Positions 1-8,213 are shown, numbered from the stretch's first letter. The stretch: DNA of 64,000 nt from an uncultured bacterium (GCA_949298795.1 CASFXV010000006.1:1-64000); one strand, 5' to 3'. The notes: a model not told the origin generated them from the sequence alone. Made by a program: numbers and translations.

Positions 1-2714
1 TTATGGTCCGCCGCACTGCCGCTCCTGTTGCTTCTCAAATAGTTTGCATAACTCTTCTTCTGCTCTATACTCCGCCCTAAGTCTGTCAAGCGGTCATATT
101 CACGCTCCTTACGTAACGCATTGATCTCAGGCTGATACGCGCGCGCCGATTGCTGCAACACCACTTTATCCTTATCCTTAAGCCCTTTTACAAACGCTTT
201 ATATTCATCCATCGGCATTTCGCGCGTCACCAATTTGCCTTTGTCATCCGCATAGTAAAATATCGCTTTCGCCGGGTCCGTGGCGTCCGCTTCCATATAT
301 ACCAAACCGTCTGCACGTACGTCAAATACTCCTCTCGGAACTTCCCCTTTCACCTCCGGCATTAAGGAGCGGTCTTTATACCTTAACGTACCCTGGGCCG
401 CCGCCTTGCGTTCTACCGCATGCCCTTGGTTCCATTTAAACATGTCACGAAGACTGTCTTCCTTCCCTAATCCGTTGCGGCTCATGTCTCTAATCGTACG
501 TTCCGCTTCCCGGTTTAAACGCGCTATCTCATCGTCTATCTTCTTTATGCGCGCAAAATTGCCGCCTTCTGTAAAATGATACGTATTCCCAGCAGCTATC
601 TCCTGGCGCATGTCCTGCAGCCGGGTAATCTCTTTCGCCAGGTCTGTTAAACGGTCATATTCCCGATCAGCCCTCAATGCGTTTATCTCACTCTCATATG
701 ACTGCGCTATCCGCCCTAACATGTCTTTATCCGCTTGGCTCATTTGCCCCATTAAACCATCATACGCGTCCATCGGCATCTCTTTTGCCGTATTTACACG
801 CCCCAGGTCATCTGCATAGTAAAATACCGCTTTCGTCGGGTCCGTCGGGTGCGCCTCCACGTATACCAACCCGTCCGAACGGTATTTGACGGGCCCTTGC
901 TGACTGCCCTTGGACGCTCGCGGCGTTAAAGACCGGCTGTTATACGCTTTACCCATCGGTTTGGGAAACATCTCTGACTGAAGCTGAGATACCGTCTTTC
1001 CTGCTTGGATAGAAGGATTTTTGGGCGTTGCTGCCGCAGTGCCCGCTTTAACGGACCCGGCAGCTTCTTCCGGGAGCACAGTGTGTTGTGCCGCGGGACG
1101 TGCCGTGGCCGCCGGTTTGGAAGGAGCCGCCCCCGTTACACGAGAGGGGGCCACTGAAACCGCCTTTTTACTTGCAGATGAAGCCGCCGCTTTTTGAGAA
1201 AAACTCGCAGACGAGCTTGCAGGTTTTTTACCTGTGAGAGCCGCCGCCCCTTGTTTAACTTTATCCTTTATGTTCCATTTAGCCATTAATTGGCTTAAAC
1301 GTTTGGAACTAACCAACGGAGTAACCATCTCTGTAATACCGATACCGGAAAATAAATCTAATGTTATGGGCATGGTTTTTTTATAAAACTCCGCATTTTT
1401 AGAAATGCGGCGTTTGGTCAGCATGGCAGAAAGCTCTTGGGTTTGGTATTCCCGGCGGCCGGAACGCAGCAAATTATCAGCTGCTTCTTGTGCGACCATA
1501 TAACCGCCAAAATTTTGATTCATGGCAATATCGTACCAGTTCTTGCCTATTTCCTTTTCCACCCCTCTCATAGAAACATAAGAATAGTAGAAAGGTTTTT
1601 CAAATTCAAACAAATCGTTGGTAATTTGAGCGATACTGCGGTTTAACGCCGCGGCAGCCAAACGCCCGGCCACCGTATCAACCACCTCTTCACGAGAGGG
1701 CATTTTTCCATATTCATTAAATTTGGCTATTGCCAGACCGGGGGACAGATAGTCCAACATAGACAAGGCAGTCCCTGCCGTTTCCATGGAACCTTGGAAA
1801 GAAACCGTCTTCCAAACGGCTACCAGTTGGTCCTGCAAGCTGGGGTCCATTTTTTCCGCCTGTTCATAATAATAGCCGGGGAATTCAATTTCCGCAAGCA
1901 AGCTGTCTTTTAACATTTGCTTGGTTAACCCTTTCGGCGCATTGCGCAGGGACAGCCGTTCATTAAGGTACTTCTCTACATCCGCCCCAGGAATAGAATC
2001 CGTCTGCAGCGGAACCAACGTAGAACGGATAAACCCGTTGGAAAGGCGTGTATACGCCCGCACAAAATTTACAATTTCATTCTGCCGTTTAGAAAACACC
2101 GCCGGGTCCACATTTTCCTGCGCTACGGAACAGTCAAAATTTTCATAGCCTTTCATCATAAAGGCCCGCTCTTTTTCTGGCAAGGCGGCATATTTTTTTA
2201 AATTATTACAAATAGTTTTAATCTCATTTACTTTAGCCGCGTAATCCCCCAGTTGGATGTACATAGAACTTAAACTAAAAGCAGCAAACCAAGGGCTTTT
2301 TTTGACAGGAAACGGCAATGTGCGGGATACTTCCACCCGGCGTGGATTTGCTACTATTTTAAGAACCATTTCATTAGCCATCTTTTCCACCGGCTGGGCT
2401 TTTTGAGATTTTAAAGAGTCATAAGTTCCCAGCAAATTAAACATAAAAAAATTACCAGGCTGTTGGAAAGGGGCCAAACCTGGGACGACGTCTTCCCAAA
2501 AAGTCCGCGGGTAGGCCCAAAAAGCAACCGCATTATAACGGTCCTGAAAAGTGGCGTTTTGGCTGGTAGCGTCTTTTACTTTTTTCTGATAGAACTGCTG
2601 AATTAAGGAAGCAGGGCTGCCCGCCGGCACCTCTTTTGCTGCATATTGGGCCGCCGCGGGTAAAGCTACGACAAAGCATAAATACAAAATAATAAAACGC
2701 ATCATACAATACAT
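1..2714 (-). CDS. Secreted repeat protein of unknown function, truncated at the left edge
   Basis: The frame stays open from an ATG at 2714 to the window edge, giving about 900 residues with no stop, so the C-terminus is missing. The start is preceded by AGAGGA about 8 nt upstream. The N-terminus is a hydrophobic signal peptide ending in LPAAAQ. The middle (about 960-1290) is low in complexity and rich in Ala, Lys and Ser, like a linker. The C-terminal part holds two related units about 565 nt apart. Each contains a GLVY-x-EA...DP-x-KA-x-FYYADD motif followed by an EINALR..REYDRL helix. I do not recognise the family. It is probably an exported or surface protein. Confidence 0.75.
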   Translation of the reverse strand, partial: MYCMMRFIILYLCFVVALPAAAQYAAKEVPAGSPASLIQQFYQKKVKDATSQNATFQDRYNAVAFWAYPRTFWEDVVPGLAPFQQPGNFFMFNLLGTYDSLKSQKAQPVEKMANEMVLKIVANPRRVEVSRTLPFPVKKSPWFAAFSLSSMYIQLGDYAAKVNEIKTICNNLKKYAALPEKERAFMMKGYENFDCSVAQENVDPAVFSKRQNEIVNFVRAYTRLSNGFIRSTLVPLQTDSIPGADVEKYLNERLSLRNAPKGLTKQMLKDSLLAEIEFPGYYYEQAEKMDPSLQDQLVAVWKTVSFQGSMETAGTALSMLDYLSPGLAIAKFNEYGKMPSREEVVDTVAGRLAAAALNRSIAQITNDLFEFEKPFYYSYVSMRGVEKEIGKNWYDIAMNQNFGGYMVAQEAADNLLRSGRREYQTQELSAMLTKRRISKNAEFYKKTMPITLDLFSGIGITEMVTPLVSSKRLSQLMAKWNIKDKVKQGAAALTGKKPASSSASFSQKAAASSASKKAVSVAPSRVTGAAPSKPAATARPAAQHTVLPEEAAGSVKAGTAAATPKNPSIQAGKTVSQLQSEMFPKPMGKAYNSRSLTPRASKGSQQGPVKYRSDGLVYVEAHPTDPTKAVFYYADDLGRVNTAKEMPMDAYDGLMGQMSQADKDMLGRIAQSYESEINALRADREYDRLTDLAKEITRLQDMRQEIAAGNTYHFTEGGNFARIKKIDDEIARLNREAERTIRDMSRNGLGKEDSLRDMFKWNQGHAVERKAAAQGTLRYKDRSLMPEVKGEVPRGVFDVRADGLVYMEADATDPAKAIFYYADDKGKLVTREMPMDEYKAFVKGLKDKDKVVLQQSARAYQPEINALRKEREYDRLTDLGRSIEQKKSYANYLRSNRSGSAADH

Positions 2715-2812
2715 AAATAGTATCCTCTTTATTATTGTATTATGTTAATCAAAACGTAAAACCCTTTGTAATATAATATAATAAAAAAATCTATAATTTC
2801 CAGGTACTATTT

Positions 2813-3592
2813 ATGCATATATTAGAAATTCTCTCTAAAAAATGGTATATTCGTTTCTTTTTGCTGTGGTTTACGGCTACGGGCGGCTATGTATTGTTGC
2901 AGGAAGCACTTCCCAAAATGATTGGGGCCGTGGTAGGCGCCATATACAGAACGGGCCTGGGAATGACTATTTTAGACTCCGTGGTTTTAGACTTTATTTT
3001 CAGCGCCGCCATATGGTGTTTCTACGCTGGAGTATTATTGGCTTTCCTTACAATGATTTTTGTTTCATTTTTCCATGCGTTGCTAAATTCTTTTGCTATT
3101 TTTGAAAAATATTTTGACTTTTTAGACACGCTGCGTGCGTCTTTGCGCCTTTTCCCTTTTATAGCCGCCCTCGCCCTAATAGTAACGATTCTAGCGGCAA
3201 TGACGGGGACGCTGGAAAGAATTATCCCTTCTCCCTTTTCCTCCAGCTTTCTTACCAATTTTCTGTTTTCTTTATTGGTGTCACTGGCAGCATTCTTCAC
3301 TACGGCAAACATCATTTCTTCTTCTGTGAAAGACGCCGCCCTCAATACGGCCCGCCTAATACGGGAATATTGGCCCTCTTTCCTGTTACTGTTATTCTCA
3401 TGCACTATATTAATATCACTGTTGGGATGGATTTTATTTGTCAAGGCCAGCCAATCCATATGGTTCCAACTCTTATTAAGCGCAACGGGGTTTTTGCTTT
3501 ACGGTTTAATTGGCGGATTTTTATTTGACTTTTTTATCCGTAACAAAGACCCTTTCCTCTTAAACAGCCAAAGCCCGCAACAACTCTTATAA
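2813..3592 (+). CDS. Polytopic membrane protein of unknown function
   Basis: This 259-aa protein is mostly hydrophobic, with about six predicted membrane segments at roughly residues 15-35, 55-85, 110-135, 145-165, 190-210 and 220-245. A charged cytoplasmic-looking stretch (SVKDAALNTARLIREYWPS) precedes the last pair. It is divergent from the secreted repeat protein, with AT-rich promoter sequence between them, including TATAAT at 2792-2797. The ribosome-binding site is weak. Its layout resembles DUF4013-like or other uncharacterised inner-membrane families, but no motif fixes a function. Confidence 0.7.
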   Translation: MHILEILSKKWYIRFFLLWFTATGGYVLLQEALPKMIGAVVGAIYRTGLGMTILDSVVLDFIFSAAIWCFYAGVLLAFLTMIFVSFFHALLNSFAIFEKYFDFLDTLRASLRLFPFIAALALIVTILAAMTGTLERIIPSPFSSSFLTNFLFSLLVSLAAFFTTANIISSSVKDAALNTARLIREYWPSFLLLLFSCTILISLLGWILFVKASQSIWFQLLLSATGFLLYGLIGGFLFDFFIRNKDPFLLNSQSPQQLL

Positions 3593-3643
3593 AAACAGCA
3601 TTCCCTATAAAATAACGCCTTGCATATAAGGTAAAAACGGAAA

Positions 3644-3652
3644 TGCTATAAT
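3644..3652 (+). promoter_or_regulatory. Extended -10 promoter close to the merR-like start
   Basis: TGCTATAAT lies at 3644-3652, and the MerR gene begins with ATG at 3659. Initiation about 7 nt after the -10 box would fall on the start codon, and no Shine-Dalgarno sequence is present. This predicts a leaderless or nearly leaderless transcript. Confidence 0.55.
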
Positions 3653-3658
3653 AAATTT

Positions 3659-4003
3659 ATGGGACTGGAAGAACTGGAACAAAAAGATTATTTTTCTATA
3701 GGAGATGTAAAGCGCATCACCGGTGTGCCGGAATATTCCGTGCGCTACTGGGAAGCGGAATTTGGCCTGATTAAGCCCATACGCAAGGAAAGCGGCCACC
3801 GCCGATATACTAAAGAAGACGTTTATACTATCCTTAAAATAAAAGATTTAATCTACAAGCATAAACTTACCCTGGAAGGAGCTAAAAAACAGCTGGGCAA
3901 GTATCAATTAGCATCCATGGGCAATACGCCTGCTCCGTCCCGCACAGATATTAAGTTTCTGACGGAAATTAAAGAAACGCTGGAAGATTTAATAAAAGAA
4001 TGA
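3659..4003 (+). CDS. MerR-family transcriptional regulator
   Basis: The protein has 114 aa. Residues about 11-80 form a MerR winged helix-turn-helix: YFSIGDVKRITGVP, then SVRYWEAEFGLIKPIR, then the wing GHRRYTKEDV. The usual long dimerisation coil is short and no metal-binding cysteines follow, so it belongs with the small HTH_17/MerR_1 regulators that often sit beside DNA or RNA housekeeping genes, not with metal sensors. Two tRNA-Pro genes follow immediately. The target is unknown. Confidence 0.9.
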   Translation: MGLEELEQKDYFSIGDVKRITGVPEYSVRYWEAEFGLIKPIRKESGHRRYTKEDVYTILKIKDLIYKHKLTLEGAKKQLGKYQLASMGNTPAPSRTDIKFLTEIKETLEDLIKE

Positions 4004-4040
4004 TAAAATATAAAGGTGGTTGAAAGAAACCACCTTATTT

Positions 4041-4115
4041 CGGGGAGTGGCTCAGAGGTAGAGCGCTCGCTTGGGGTGCGAGAGATCGCGGGTTCGAGTC
4101 CCGCCTTCCCGACCA
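4041..4115 (+). tRNA. tRNA-Pro (anticodon GGG)
   Basis: The cloverleaf is complete. Acceptor arms CGGGGAG and CTTCCCG pair with one G-T. The anticodon stem CTCGC/GCGAG encloses the loop TTGGGGT with anticodon GGG. The T-loop GGTTCGAGTCC is present and CCA is encoded at 4113-4115. Confidence 0.95.
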
Positions 4116-4130
4116 TTTAAAATTATTATA

Positions 4131-4206
4131 CGGGGCGTAGCGCAGATGGTAGCGCGCACGGTTCGGGACCGTGAGGTCGTGGGTTCGAATCCCGCCGCCC
4201 CGACCA
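4131..4206 (+). tRNA. tRNA-Pro (anticodon CGG)
   Basis: The acceptor arms CGGGGCG and CGCCCCG pair perfectly. The anticodon stem CACGG/CCGTG encloses the loop TTCGGGA with anticodon CGG. The T-arm GGGTTCGAATCCC and an encoded CCA are present. The 3' end (from 4200) starts a 51-bp sequence that is repeated exactly at 7061-7111, marking this gene as the anchor of the cassette island downstream. Confidence 0.95.
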
Positions 4207-4250
4207 TTTAGAAAGCCGCTTTTAAGTAAGCGGCTTTTTTGTTGCCTGTG
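4200..4250 (+). repeat. 51-bp direct repeat, copy 1 (tRNA-Pro 3' end plus terminator)
   Basis: The 51 bases from the tRNA-Pro(CGG) 3' end (CCGACCATTT) through the terminator to GTTGCCTGTG recur without change at 7061-7111. Weaker similarity continues for another 70-80 bases, including TTTTTATACATTCCCGTC in both copies. This looks like an attachment-site or recombination duplication. Confidence 0.85.
4212..4240 (+). terminator. Rho-independent terminator after the tRNA-Pro pair
   Basis: AAAGCCGCTT, loop TTAAGT, then AAGCGGCTTTTTT makes a perfect stem with a T tract just after the tRNA CCA end. Confidence 0.9.
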
Positions 4251-4691
4251 CAGCTTAGGTTCCGTCGGAAAATTGCCGCCATTTTTATACATTCCCGTCC
4301 TAGATAGCTTTTAGAGATAGAACTAAAAGGAGCTTTTCCGGGCTTTTTCTCTAACGAGGGAATAGCCCTCATCGCCTTCTCAACTATTCAAAAAAATTAT
4401 TCAGAATCCTATTATTATTTTATATTTGTCTATATCATACCAACTCATTTTTTCTATTGCCTACTTCATCCCTTACCTTTATAAAAACTTGACTTTTATA
4501 ACTATTTTATACTATAATATATTTGTAGATATTTCCTGCCGTACAATCCTTTTTAGTTTTTCTTTACAGCATAGCCCGCTTTCAGGCGGGCCGTTTGGCG
4601 CCGTCCCTTCTTCTGCCCAAGGGGCTTTCTGTTACCTCTGTCTCTGCGCGCCTTCCGTTTTGACGTATTATCTCACCTAAGGAGTAGCCTT
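4251..4691 (+). other. Leader of cassette 1 with promoter and long 5' untranslated region
   Basis: No gene is seen here. The first 80 bases resemble 7112-7190. A strong promoter (TTGACT 4489-4494, 18-bp spacer, TATAAT 4513-4518) predicts a 5' untranslated region of about 165 nt. That leader contains a GCCCGC/GCGGGC hairpin near 4570-4587. AAGGAG stands before the ATG at 4692. The 74-84 aa open frames here have no coding character. Confidence 0.5.
4489..4518 (+). promoter_or_regulatory. Promoter of cassette 1
   Basis: TTGACT at 4489-4494 and a perfect TATAAT at 4513-4518 are separated by 18 bp. The start site should be near 4525, well upstream of the toxin-like gene at 4692. Confidence 0.75.
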
Positions 4692-5645
4692 ATGCCTAAC
4701 AAAAAAACCACTATTCATCCTCTGCGCAAGCACTTACTGGAAACGCGCTTAAAACAAATAGAATATTTAGAGCGCCAACAAGCCCGCCAAGACCATTTTA
4801 CCACACAACTTTACGGTAAAAGGAATTATAACGAAGAAAAAGAAGGTATTCTTTATGAATTACGAAATTCATCTAACAAAAAGATTCCTTATCATATCTC
4901 TAGCAACACAGATTCTTTTATCCCCGCTGAACCCGATGAACCTTCCGACTTTGACAGAAGAAAAACCCTCTGGGAAAATCAACAACAATGGGAACAGTTT
5001 ATGGAAAAACAAACAGAAAACACTAGTTTTCAAAAACCTCCTAAAGAGCAAAACATCTTTGAACGCCTGAATATACCTGATCCCAAAGAAACATTTGCAA
5101 GCATGTCTCCTTATGAAGAGCAAAAACGCTATGTTTATAGATGGCCGCAACCCAAGGGGGCTTCTACGGAAGAATGGGAAAAAAGAAATGAACAGTGGCG
5201 CAATACCCCTAGAAAAGACAAAAATGGCAATATTATAGGCTCTGAGCTACGCTGCAACACTGTCTTCGGCCGGGAGTTATCCAAATTAGGGATTAATGTA
5301 GCCAAAGACAGCAATATGAACAGTATGATCAAAGGAATGGAACTCTCGGGGGATTGGGCTGACTTACCTGTTGATGAAAATGGAAATACAGATCACGCAA
5401 TGGCATTAAAACTAGCCCAAGAAGGATATATTGTCGCGGCTACAGAAAAAGGAGAAAAAAACGGACATGCCGCTTTACTTACAGGAAAAGAAAGGAATTC
5501 CTCAACTTGGAAGGGCAAGGTTCCTGAAGTATATGGCAGCGTCAATGGGAAAACAGCCAAGGCAGAAGGAATCAGCACTCATTGGCAACCCAAAAATAAA
5601 AATAATATAAAATACAAAATATATAGATATAAAAGACCCATATAA
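4692..5645 (+). CDS. Putative papain-fold (NlpC/P60- or CHAP-like) toxin or peptidoglycan hydrolase
   Basis: The protein has 317 aa, no signal peptide, and a charged, Gln/Glu-rich N-terminal half (residues 1-180) that looks like a delivery or linker region. The C-terminal part starts at CNTVFGREL (Cys188), has a helix with ANxNS-like spacing, and continues to NGHAALLTG (His259). A Cys followed about 70 residues later by a His in a short beta strand is the pattern of papain-fold amidases and endopeptidases such as NlpC/P60, CHAP and Tae effectors. AAGGAG precedes the start. The DUF4424-SH3 gene follows 8 nt later, so the pair may be effector and exported partner. The family assignment is inference from the Cys/His pattern. 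Confidence 0.55.
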   Translation: MPNKKTTIHPLRKHLLETRLKQIEYLERQQARQDHFTTQLYGKRNYNEEKEGILYELRNSSNKKIPYHISSNTDSFIPAEPDEPSDFDRRKTLWENQQQWEQFMEKQTENTSFQKPPKEQNIFERLNIPDPKETFASMSPYEEQKRYVYRWPQPKGASTEEWEKRNEQWRNTPRKDKNGNIIGSELRCNTVFGRELSKLGINVAKDSNMNSMIKGMELSGDWADLPVDENGNTDHAMALKLAQEGYIVAATEKGEKNGHAALLTGKERNSSTWKGKVPEVYGSVNGKTAKAEGISTHWQPKNKNNIKYKIYRYKRPI

Positions 5646-5653
5646 AGGAGTTT

Positions 5654-6871
5654 ATGGGCAACCATAGGCCCAACTCTTGGTTGCCCAGAGAAATTATGTT
5701 TAGATATATTTTATGTGTTTTTTGTTGTTTGACAGGATTATACGCCTATGCCAACGACACTTCTGGCACTGTGTTGCCCACGGGAGGAGTAGTGTTTGAA
5801 AAACAAGACGGCATTAAAATGAAAACCGAGGCACTCTATATTCGCCCCGGGCAGATAGAAGTAAATTATCTGTTTGAAAACACCACGGACAAAGATATTA
5901 CTACCCAAGTTTTCTTCCCCCTGCCCCAAATGCCAGCCGTAGAGACTTTCCCGCAAGGCGACCTTGCCCACGATTACGAATTTAAATTATGGGTCAATAA
6001 CAAGCCTGTGCAATATGAAAAACATTGGACTATTCTAAGCGGTGAAACAGACATTACAGCCCTTGTCCCCGTCCTCTTTTATACAGAGGAAGAAATCATC
6101 TCTGAAGCGGAATTAGACCGCCGGGTTGAAATGTTGCAGCCGAAAGAACGACAGCCTTTTATTGATAAAAACATCTTAAAATACGGTTGGATTCTAGACC
6201 CGACTAGAGGAGAAGTGCAAGCCTGGGAAATGACAGATGCGTGGCAGAAACAACTTTCTTACTCTTGGCAGCAAACATTCCCGGCAGGAAAAACCGTTTC
6301 TGTCCGGCATACGTATGTTCCCACGGCAATGACTACAAATGTAGGGACGCCTTTTTCTAAATGTATAGATAAAAATAGCAAAAAATATCAGGATTTCGTA
6401 TTTATACCGAAAAATGAACGCACCTATTCCTGGCAGCACTTAGACGCCCAAGACTATGTGGAATACATTCTCACTACCGCCAACAACTGGCAAGGCTCCA
6501 TAGAAAATTTTAACCTGCTGGTGGAAAGCCCGCTTAAAAGCGTGGGCTGCTTTGACGGCGAGTCCTTTTACGGCGGCCCATATTTTGCCGTCAACCGCCA
6601 AAAATATACGCCTGAATGGGATATATCCGTGGATTTTATAGCAAAAGGAAATATTGTCCGTCCCTACCGCCCAAAAAGCGAGCCTATTCTCTACCGCGTG
6701 GACGGCCCCGCCAACGTGCGCAAGGAACCCAACGGAGAAGTGGTCGGAGAAATGAAAAACGATACCTATGTTTGGGTCTGGCCCGGGGAAAAACAAGGCA
6801 GCTGGTATCCCGTTTTGCAAAACGGCTTGCAAGGCTACACGCACAAACAAAATTTAATAAAAGTGTTTTAA
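5654..6871 (+). CDS. Exported DUF4424-like protein with C-terminal SH3 domain (cassette 1)
   Basis: The long frame has 405 aa, but the conserved start is probably ATG 5696. From there a signal peptide (CVFCCLTGLYAYA) leads to NDTSG, as in the paralogue at 9122. Residues after the signal match DUF4424 (GGVVFEKQDGIKMKTEALYI, then FFPLP). The last 60 residues (YRVDGPANVRKEPNG ... GYTHKQNLIKVF) form a bacterial SH3 domain, often a cell-wall-binding module. AAAGGAG favours ATG 5654, and a perfect 8-bp hairpin lies between the two starts. Ends are nearly identical to the 9122 protein, while the centre (about residues 95-240) differs. A role as immunity or accessory partner of the upstream gene is inference. 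Confidence 0.7.
   Translation: MGNHRPNSWLPREIMFRYILCVFCCLTGLYAYANDTSGTVLPTGGVVFEKQDGIKMKTEALYIRPGQIEVNYLFENTTDKDITTQVFFPLPQMPAVETFPQGDLAHDYEFKLWVNNKPVQYEKHWTILSGETDITALVPVLFYTEEEIISEAELDRRVEMLQPKERQPFIDKNILKYGWILDPTRGEVQAWEMTDAWQKQLSYSWQQTFPAGKTVSVRHTYVPTAMTTNVGTPFSKCIDKNSKKYQDFVFIPKNERTYSWQHLDAQDYVEYILTTANNWQGSIENFNLLVESPLKSVGCFDGESFYGGPYFAVNRQKYTPEWDISVDFIAKGNIVRPYRPKSEPILYRVDGPANVRKEPNGEVVGEMKNDTYVWVWPGEKQGSWYPVLQNGLQGYTHKQNLIKVF
5656..5686 (+). promoter_or_regulatory. Hairpin between two candidate start codons
   Basis: GGGCAACC at 5656-5663 and GGTTGCCC at 5679-5686 are perfect complements with a 15-nt loop. The stem begins at the G of ATG 5654 and ends 9 nt before ATG 5696, so it could mask or promote use of one start. 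Confidence 0.5.
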
Positions 6872-7020
6872 TCCCTGTTTTTCCCTGTTCCAGGGTATAG
6901 GGAATGTATATGCAAAGGCAAATCCTCCGTATAAAATAAGCGGGGCACTCACTTTCCCGCCCACATACAAAGGGCAACTTTTACGGTTTTTCCCTGTATT
7001 TTGCCTGATAAACAGGGATT
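6870..7020 (+). repeat. Cassette 3' element, copy A (possible structured RNA)
   Basis: The element begins at the stop codon of the DUF4424-SH3 gene. AATCCCTGTTT (6870-6880) is complementary to AAACAGGGATT (7010-7020). Inside are a TTCCCT/AGGGAA hairpin and a GCGGG/CCCGC hairpin. Related copies follow the last genes of the next two cassettes at 10332 and 12918. Confidence 0.7.
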
Positions 7021-7060
7021 TGCCCCCATCTTACCGCCTTTGGCAGTATGCACGCCGTGT

Positions 7061-7111
7061 CCGACCATTTAGAAAGCCGCTTTTAAGTAAGCGGCTTTTT
7101 TGTTGCCTGTG
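7061..7111 (+). repeat. 51-bp direct repeat, copy 2
   Basis: This is an exact copy of 4200-4250, including the terminal bases of tRNA-Pro(CGG) and its terminator, but without a tRNA body upstream. The two copies flank cassette 1 (about 2.86 kb). Confidence 0.85.
7072..7101 (+). terminator. Rho-independent terminator of cassette 1
   Basis: The stem GAAAGCCGCTT/AAGCGGCTTTTTT is identical to the terminator behind the tRNA-Pro genes. Confidence 0.85.
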
Positions 7112-7262
7112 TGGCTTGAGTTCCAACGGAGAATTCCCTCCGTTTTTATACATTCCCGTCTTAGAGAGGTTTTAGAGATACAGAAAAAAGTCCCAAAACA
7201 GCCCTTTTTCTCTAGCGGGCAAATAGCGAGGATCCAAATCTGTTACAATGTAAGCATAATTT

Positions 7263-8213
7263 ATGTACTTTACCGATAAAAACCGTATTAAATATTTCAA
7301 AACTCTTATAGAAACACCTGCCCCAGAAAGAAAAAAAGCCCTGGAATCCTTTTATGTAGAATTATTTTTACAAATACCCGAGGGAAGCGCTTGGAAAGGG
7401 TCTAACCAATTGATGGATATTTCACCCCAAGAAAGTCCTGATTTTCTATTTTCATCCAAAAGCGGGGAAAAACAAGGGTTAGAACTGACTGAATGGGTTA
7501 ACAATACCAAACAATGCCGGGTAAACCAAATACTAACAGAAATTGCCCGGGATATTTGTATTGAAGTAAAAAACACAAAGGGTATTTATCTCAGCTTAGT
7601 AATTGATACCTATGACCCCAGAAAGTGGCACAGCCAAACCAGGCAAGAATATATTGATTATATAAAGAATCCAGGCGTAAAAAAACTACAAGAAAACACC
7701 AAAAATCTAAAGAAGATATTTTCGGAAACAATACTAAATAGTGGAATTATTTCAGAAAATTTAACAGAAAAACAAATAGAAGCAAATGAACAATATTTCC
7801 GATTAGTATTTCACAAATCGTGGTTTGGATATCCCAATTTTCATATTAATAATATTAGTATGTGTTGGGAGGATCCCGTTATCTCATTACAAAATTCCAT
7901 TGATAAGAAAAACAAAAAATACAATTCTTTTCTTAATAAATGTGCTACTTGCGATTTGCTAATTACATATCCTTACTATCACACCGGAAATCCTATTTTT
8001 TTCCGACACAAGAGTTTCATTCAAATCCCGCTTTCCCAATGTGTTTTTATTATATTGGAACGGATGGGATATCTCTGTAACGAAATTAAAAACAGTTCTT
8101 CCCTAACAACACCACGCTTTTTCCTGCTGTGCAAACGCCGTTGCCCCTTCCGCCAAATTCATATGGATTACTATGAATACACGGGCCCTAAAAAAGAAAA
8201 GGAAAAAGAATAA
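7263..8213 (+). CDS. Protein of unknown function, possible PD-(D/E)xK-type nuclease
   Basis: The protein has 316 aa and no signal peptide. Residues 57-78 read ESPDFLFSSKSGEKQGLELTEW: a P-D pair (Asp60), a short beta hairpin, then E-L-T (Glu74 to Thr76). That order matches PD-(D/E)xK nucleases with a variant third motif, as in some restriction-like toxins. A tail with clustered Cys, Arg and Lys (CKRRCPFRQIH) could bind nucleic acid. The gene is the first of an operon: its stop abuts the ATG at 8214. If it is a toxin, the exported products downstream would be odd partners. Nuclease identity is only a suggestion. Confidence 0.4.
   Translation: MYFTDKNRIKYFKTLIETPAPERKKALESFYVELFLQIPEGSAWKGSNQLMDISPQESPDFLFSSKSGEKQGLELTEWVNNTKQCRVNQILTEIARDICIEVKNTKGIYLSLVIDTYDPRKWHSQTRQEYIDYIKNPGVKKLQENTKNLKKIFSETILNSGIISENLTEKQIEANEQYFRLVFHKSWFGYPNFHINNISMCWEDPVISLQNSIDKKNKKYNSFLNKCATCDLLITYPYYHTGNPIFFRHKSFIQIPLSQCVFIILERMGYLCNEIKNSSSLTTPRFFLLCKRRCPFRQIHMDYYEYTGPKKEKEKE

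Larger units (their letters stand above)
7021..7262 (+). other. Cassette 1/2 boundary: tRNA-Pro 3'-end remnant, terminator and leader
   Basis: With the element before it, this makes about 390 bases without a gene. It holds the shared tail TTACCGCCTTTGGCAGT, a tRNA-Pro-like end (CCGACCATTTA at 7061), the terminator, and a stretch resembling 4251-4400. An extended -10 TGTTACAAT at 7241-7249 leaves only about 7 nt of leader before the ATG at 7263, and no clear ribosome-binding site. Confidence 0.6.

Noticed and set aside
3904-4292. Open frames on the - strand with GIRTHDLTVPNRA and RRDSNPRSLAPQ
   Set aside because: These are the well-known antisense translations of the two tRNA-Pro genes.
4426-4680. 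84-aa open frame upstream of the toxin-like gene
   Set aside because: It overlaps the promoter and 5' untranslated region, has no ribosome-binding site, and no coding pattern.
4525-4691. Riboswitch in the 165-nt leader of cassette 1
   Set aside because: One GC hairpin is visible, but no known riboswitch core motif, and there is no terminator or anti-terminator pair before the ATG.
6684-6977. Antisense and out-of-frame open frames over the SH3-coding ends at 6616-6977 and 10078-10362
   Set aside because: They are preserved only because the two DUF4424-SH3 genes are nearly identical there; none has start signals.
7040-7072. A complete tRNA gene at the cassette boundaries
   Set aside because: Only the last bases resemble tRNA-Pro. 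No anticodon arm or D arm can be formed at 7061, 10521 or 13115.
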